Shown one piece after another: positions 60,225 to 64,000 of a stretch of DNA of 64,000 nt. The position numbers were made by a program, and so were the translations under genes. The first letter of the stretch is position 1. Every line of letters begins with the position of its first letter. Source of the stretch: Palsa-504 sp963742795 (lineage in GTDB: Bacteria; Actinomycetota; Actinomycetes; Streptosporangiales; Streptosporangiaceae); assembly GCA_963742795.1 (NCBI GenBank), contig CAVUNL010000027.1, positions 62,001 through 126,000 on the forward strand, given 5' to 3'. The notes under the pieces are model-generated. The model made no database searches. It had not been told where the DNA came from and saw only the letters and a list, made by a program, of their open reading frames with translations.

Positions 60225-62401
60225 TCACCGGCCTGGTCAGGAGGCCTGCTTGGGCGTCGCTCGGCGTTCTCGACAGGGATCCGGGTGCGTTCTGGCGTGA
60301 CCGCGGGGACCGGGACGCTGACCTCGAGGACTCCCTTGCCGTACCGGGCGGTGACGTCCGCGGGATCGACCCTGGCGGGGAGCCTGACCGCGCGGGCGAG
60401 CGATCCGTAGCGGAACTCCGAGCGATACGGCCCGTTGTCCTGCTGGCGGCGCTCGGCGCGGATGGTCAGGATCTGGCCGTCGACGGTGACCTCGATGTCG
60501 TTCTCCGGGTCCAGGCCGGGCAGTTCGGCCCGGATCACATAACGGTCATCCCGGACCGTTTCCTCCAGCCGGAACACCTGGCCCGCCAGGAACGGCGGCG
60601 GTCCTGTCCACGGGGACTCCAGCCAGTCGGCCAGGTCCGGGAACATGGCCCGGAATCTCGCAGGCGCCTGCGGGCGCAGCAACTTAGCCATGACGTCCCT
60701 CCACTGCACGTACGACGATGTTATCTGTTCTGGCGTTATCTGTTCTGGCCTAGCCGGACGCGCAGACTGAGCCGGTGCTGCCGTCCTTTCCCGCGGCTCC
60801 GCTCTGGCTGGCGGCACGGACCTCGCCCGCTCTTCCGGCCTGGCTGGCGGCGCGGACCCGGCGTGCCCGTTGGCGGTGGCCGGCGGCGCGGTTCCGGCGT
60901 GCCCGTTGGCGGTGGCCGGCGGCGCGGTTCCGGCGTGCCCGTTGGCGGTGGCCGGCGGCGCGGACCCGGCGTGCCCGTTGGCGGTGGCCGGCGGCGCGGA
61001 CCCGGGGTGCCCGTTGGCGGTGGCTGGCGGCGCGGATCCGGCGGGCGGAGCTGACCGGGCGCAGGCTGGCTGGGGCTGCGGCGCGGGGTCAGCCGTGTCC
61101 GCATATCCGGGCATCCATCTGAGCACTTCAGCACGGAAGGGCGCTTCGCATTCGAGCTGGCAGAGCACGCCCAGACCAGATGCCAGTACCCGGTGGATGA
61201 GCACGTAGGAGGGCGGCAGGTTGAGCCGCCGCAGCACGCTGGATGAACGCAAGGCTGATGCTTGTGCCGTCTCGGTGCGCAGCCATTCGCGGCTGAACCT
61301 GAACGACTCCGCCCTGGACGGCTCGGCGAGCGGTGCCAGGAAGGCGCGCACCGCTGCCAGGTCAATGCTGACGCCGTCCCGGAGATAGCCGTGCGACCGG
61401 AATTCGTCCTCAAGCTTGGCGAGGTCGCCGTCTTCGTGCATGAGCCGCAGCACCCTGCCGAAGATGGGCGGGAAGCCGTCTGGTAGCCGGTCGACGGCGC
61501 CGAAGTCGAGCACGCCGAGCCGCCCGCCGGCAAGCAGCCGGAAGTTGCCCGGATGCGGATCCGCGTGCAGGAGCCCGGCCCGCGCAGGACCCGAGAACAG
61601 GAAACGGATGAGCATGATGCCTGCCCGGTTCCGCTGAGCGGCCGTGCCGTCGGCGATGATCCTGGCGAGCGGGATGCCGTCAAGCCATTCGCTGACGAGC
61701 ACGTGGTCGCTGACGCAGACCACACGCGGGACGCAGACGTCCGGGTCGCAGGCGTAGGCGGCGGCGAAAGCCTGCTGGGCGGCAGCTTCCAGCCGGTAAT
61801 CGAGTTCCTCGGCCACCCTGTCCCGCAGCCCGGCGAGCAACGGCTTGGCATCCAAGCCAGGCATGAGCGCGCCGAAAAGCCGGGCGCAGCGGACCAGCTG
61901 GTTCAAATCGCTGATCAGCGCCCTGCCCGCGCCCGGGTACTGGACCTTGACGGCAACCTGGCGCCCGTCGTGCCAGACGGCCCGGTACACCTGGCCGATG
62001 GAGGCGGCGGCCGCCGGCTGGTCGTCGAACTCGGCGAAGCTGTCCCGCCACTGCTCGCCCATGTCGCCCGCGAGCACCGTGTGAATAGTGAGGGCAGGCA
62101 ACGGCGGCGCGGATTCCTGCAGCCTGGTCAGGGTAGCCCGGTACGGTTCGGCGATCTCCGGGGGCAGCGCGGCCTCGAATACCGACAGCGCCTGCCCGAG
62201 CTTCATCGCGCCGCCCTTGAGCTCGCCAAGGACCCTGAAGACCTGATCCGCTGTCCGCTGCTGGATTTCCCGGTTCACCAGGTCAGCTGGACGGCCGCCC
62301 AGGCGCTTGCCGGTTCCCAGCGCGGTCCGGCCCGCGAACCCGACCGGCAACCTAGCCAGCCTGGCCGTACGAGTGACACCATGCCGGGGCAGATCGCTCA
62401 T
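60173..62401 (-). CDS. UbiB/ABC1 kinase-like protein continuous with an Hsp20 domain
   Basis: One open frame of 742 codons. Residues 1-440 are a UbiB/ABC1 atypical kinase: the KxGQ motif GAMKLGQALS near 65-73, AAASIGQVYRAVWHDGRQVA, VKVQYPG, LHADPHPGNF near 280, and LGVLDFGAVDRLP. Residues 454-513 are five 12-residue repeats of the type PPATANGHAGSA. From residue 571 comes an alpha-crystallin/Hsp20 domain: YVIRAELPGLDPENDIEVTV, DGQILTIRAERR, FRYGSLARAVRLP, YGKGVLEVSVPVP. Inside, at 60691, ATG MAKLL follows GTGGAGGGACGTC, a strong ribosome site, so a free 172-residue Hsp20 may also be made. Start ATG 62401. Confidence 0.85.
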   Translation of the reverse strand: MSDLPRHGVTRTARLARLPVGFAGRTALGTGKRLGGRPADLVNREIQQRTADQVFRVLGELKGGAMKLGQALSVFEAALPPEIAEPYRATLTRLQESAPPLPALTIHTVLAGDMGEQWRDSFAEFDDQPAAAASIGQVYRAVWHDGRQVAVKVQYPGAGRALISDLNQLVRCARLFGALMPGLDAKPLLAGLRDRVAEELDYRLEAAAQQAFAAAYACDPDVCVPRVVCVSDHVLVSEWLDGIPLARIIADGTAAQRNRAGIMLIRFLFSGPARAGLLHADPHPGNFRLLAGGRLGVLDFGAVDRLPDGFPPIFGRVLRLMHEDGDLAKLEDEFRSHGYLRDGVSIDLAAVRAFLAPLAEPSRAESFRFSREWLRTETAQASALRSSSVLRRLNLPPSYVLIHRVLASGLGVLCQLECEAPFRAEVLRWMPGYADTADPAPQPQPACARSAPPAGSAPPATANGHPGSAPPATANGHAGSAPPATANGHAGTAPPATANGHAGTAPPATANGHAGSAPPARPEERARSVPPARAEPRERTAAPAQSARPARPEQITPEQITSSYVQWRDVMAKLLRPQAPARFRAMFPDLADWLESPWTGPPPFLAGQVFRLEETVRDDRYVIRAELPGLDPENDIEVTVDGQILTIRAERRQQDNGPYRSEFRYGSLARAVRLPARVDPADVTARYGKGVLEVSVPVPAVTPERTRIPVENAERRPSRPPDQAGDQPRDRNRSRAARAPQE
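60861..61040 (-). repeat. Five tandem 36-bp repeats in the UbiB-Hsp20 linker
   Basis: Five units at 60861, 60897, 60933, 60969 and 61005 with few substitutions, keeping frame. Each codes for a 12-residue unit rich in Ala, Pro, Gly and Asn. A 15-bp tandem duplication (60721-60750, coding EQITPEQIT) lies nearby. Confidence 0.9.
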
Positions 62402-62972
62402 GATCCCATTCTCCGCTATGCGGCCATCATGCATCACAGTGACCGAATGCATCGCAGTAACCGCCAGTTACACCGGGCCCGCCGCCTGGCGCGCCGCTAC
62501 CGGACCGGTACGCCATATCCGCCGCCACCCCGGTGTCTCGATCACGAACAGGGTCCCCGGCAGCTACCGTCACCGAATCGCATCCGCGCACCGGGGTATC
62601 AACTGCCGGGACGGCGCCGGGGCGCCGCCATGAATGCGTCAGCACACAGTGACGGAAAGGCCGGCCCGCGCGTCCGGCCGGCTCGCATCATCCCGGCGCC
62701 TTCTGCCGCGGGCGCCGCGTCGGCGTTCTCGACGGAGACCCGGGTGCCCTATCTCCGGCCTGGGCTGCCTGACAGGATCGCCGGGGTGAGCTAGTGGCGT
62801 CGCCTTCTCGCCATGAACGCCCGCGACGGCTGTTGACCCAGATCTCCCCGGCCCCGGGACCATCGACCCACATCTGCAGAGCTCCAGCGCGTGACGCCGC
62901 GCCGACTCGGTCGCAGGCACAATCCGGACGTGCGCGCTAGGGGTGCCCCCGTACGGCAAAACGGGATACCGC
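62402..62972. other. About 570 bases without a supportable gene
   Basis: Short open frames exist on both strands but none has a recognisable domain or good start. It should contain the UbiB-Hsp20 promoter at its left end. The remainder looks like decayed sequence. Confidence 0.5.
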
Positions 62973-63167
62973 TTATCCGAAGACGGCGCCTTCGATGTCT
63001 GCTGCGGGAGTGATGTCTGGGAGGCGAAGGATGCGGAATGAGTTGCCCAGGCCGAGGAGGGAGGCGATGGCGGCAACGAGTAGCGCTATCTGAAGGGAGC
63101 GGTTCCGGGCGTGGGTGTTGATGGCGCGGATCTCAGCCTGGACGGCCGGGGGCTCGCCAGTGATCGC
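62973..63167 (-). pseudogene. MFS-like transporter, C-terminal remnant
   Basis: The minus strand reads EIRAINTHARNRSLQIALLV, AAIASLLGLGNSFRILRLPD and 13 more residues to a stop at 62973. One membrane helix followed by GNSFRILRLPD resembles the last helix of some MFS permeases. It has no start and no upstream helices. Alternatively it is a small one-helix protein whose start (MSTAPDDGVSDH, ATG near 63202) is a base out of frame. Confidence 0.45.
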
Positions 63168-63395
63168 TCACGCCGTCGTCAGGGGCGGTGCTCATGGAGG
63201 CGGCATCCCTTCATCGGGCGGCATAGGGCTGCTCGGTGCACACTGGGCCTTGCTGGGGCCCGGTGTCTCGCTGTGCCGCACGGAATACGACAATGAGGCA
63301 GCCGCCGAGGTGATCGCGCCCAGCCGGGACCCCATTGGTAGGCCATCGCCGGCGGCAGCACCGTGTCCGGGGCGGCGGTGAAGGGAGTTGAGGTA

Positions 63396-63594
63396 GTGTC
63401 AGAGGGGATCCGGGTGGCGTTGGACCGGTCGGTGGAGATCCAGGCGCCGGCCGCTCAGGTCTGGACGCTGATCTCGGACTGGGCGGGCATGCTGCGCTGG
63501 TGGCTGCCGGCCGAACAAGGCCGCCGCGGCCCGGTTCGGCGCCGTCTACGCCGCGATATTCGACGGTTACCGCAGCTACTTCACCCGTGCATGA
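63396..63594 (+). pseudogene. SRPBCC/polyketide cyclase-like gene with internal deletion
   Basis: The N-terminal part VALDRSVEIQAPAAQVWTLI and SDWAGMLRWWLP is a START/SRPBCC first strand and helix. After about 63510 another frame gives the C-terminal helix ARFGAVYAAIFDGYRSYFTR and a stop. The middle 80-100 residues of the beta-sheet are absent. GTG at 63396 follows GGGAGTTGAGG; a GTG at 63363 is also in frame. Its end overlaps the DUF885 gene by 14 bases. Confidence 0.65.
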
Positions 63595-64000
63595 CCAGGG
63601 TGGCCAGCAGCCGAGCCGGGGGCGAGCCGTGGGCCAGCATCCGGTCGTGCACCTCCCGTTCGCCCAGGCCAGGATCCGAGACCCGGAGCGCGGCAGACAG
63701 GTCGGAGACCTCGGTGTAGCCGACGTAGTAGGTGGACAGCTGGGCCGAGGTGAGCAGCGCCCGGCGCCACTTGCCGGCCGCCTCGCCCTCCTCCTGATGG
63801 CCGCGTCCGGTCATCAGGGTCATCGCCTCGGCCTCGGTCATGCCGTGGCCGTGGATCCGGGCGTCCAGGATCGCGTTGATGATCGTGCGCAGCTGCATCT
63901 TGAGCTGCTGCATGCGGACCGCCCGGGGATCACCGTCGCCGGGGTAGCCCTGCTCGGCCATGATGCGCTCGGCGTACACCGCCCAGCCCTCGACGAACGA
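63581..64000 (-). CDS. DUF885 protein, C-terminal part (cut by window edge)
   Basis: The visible 139 codons match the end of the DUF885 family, which has a metallopeptidase-like helical fold: SFVEGWAVYAERIMAEQGYP, MQLRTIINAILDARIHGHGM, TEAEAMTLMTGRGHQEEGEA, and AQLSTYYVGYTEVSDL. The EGWA-YAE helix is the family hallmark. The start and the HExxH-like part, if any, are outside the window. Function is unproven. Confidence 0.8.
   Translation of the reverse strand, partial: SFVEGWAVYAERIMAEQGYPGDGDPRAVRMQQLKMQLRTIINAILDARIHGHGMTEAEAMTLMTGRGHQEEGEAAGKWRRALLTSAQLSTYYVGYTEVSDLSAALRVSDPGLGEREVHDRMLAHGSPPARLLATLVMHG

Noticed and set aside
60861..61040. CRISPR-like array
   Set aside because: The repeats are directly tandem without spacers and are translated in frame as a 12-residue unit.

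Overview
The window is very GC-rich, densely packed DNA from an actinobacterium. The gene content points to a filamentous, mycothiol- and ergothioneine-producing lineage, perhaps Streptosporangiales or a relative of the streptomycetes. The markers are egtABCD, two maleylpyruvate-isomerase-fold (mycothiol-type) proteins, the SteA/SteB pair, DUF5999 and DUF6412 proteins, two ECF42-type sigma modules and a PucR-controlled purine pathway. No rRNA, tRNA, CRISPR array or complete insertion sequence was seen. The assignment to an order is inference.

Layout. 0-6 kb: a cut-off solute-binding lipoprotein, a class V aminotransferase, a serine/threonine dehydratase coupled to an aldo/keto reductase, an epimerase, an acyl-CoA dehydrogenase stump and an alpha/beta hydrolase. 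6-11 kb: a Ser/Thr kinase, an HxlR regulator divergent from a drug efflux pump, a duplicated monooxygenase segment and gene debris. 11-18 kb: a MOSC protein, the first DGPF/ECF42 pair, a DUF427 protein and the ergothioneine operon egtA-B-C-D. 18-24.5 kb: a tightly coupled five-gene operon (steA, steB, membrane protein, MurJ-like flippase, GT4 glycosyltransferase). 24.6-31 kb: allantoicase, allantoinase, a secreted unknown, HIU hydrolase, OHCU decarboxylase and PucR. 31-42 kb: acetyltransferase, YczE-like protein, mycothiol-type enzyme, metallo-hydrolase, ornithine-cyclodeaminase relative, uvrA, MFS pump, dodecin, and the second DGPF/ECF42 pair. 42-48 kb: DUF5999, a truncated GT39 and a truncated sensor kinase meeting head to head, a response regulator, and an HtrA-like protease divergent from an HxlR regulator. 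48-56.7 kb: a heterodimeric ABC exporter, a second class V aminotransferase, DUF6412, a YidC-like insertase, and an SDR/TetR divergent pair with paired operators. 56.8-64 kb: a secreted lectin between two HNH-nuclease remnants, a squalene/phytoene synthase-cis-prenyltransferase fusion, a UbiB-Hsp20 continuous reading frame with tandem repeats, and several gene remnants.

Two themes cut across the window. First, many genes carry one isolated frameshift with intact coding on both sides (two class V aminotransferases, egtB, HIU hydrolase, pucR, an HxlR gene, a TetR gene). These may be base-calling errors or real lesions; raw reads are needed to decide. Second, many gene stumps and deletion scars occur (acyl-CoA dehydrogenase, alpha/beta hydrolase, monooxygenase copy, NmrA-like fragment, GT39/kinase junction, RDD, SRPBCC, HNH nucleases). 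They show either active decay or mis-joined sequence.

The most striking elements are: the UbiB-Hsp20 frame, the trans/cis prenyltransferase fusion, the shared promoter pattern of the two ECF42 modules, tandem DosR-like boxes before a secreted lectin, and a 65-66 bp G-tract repeat found inside or at the edge of genes.
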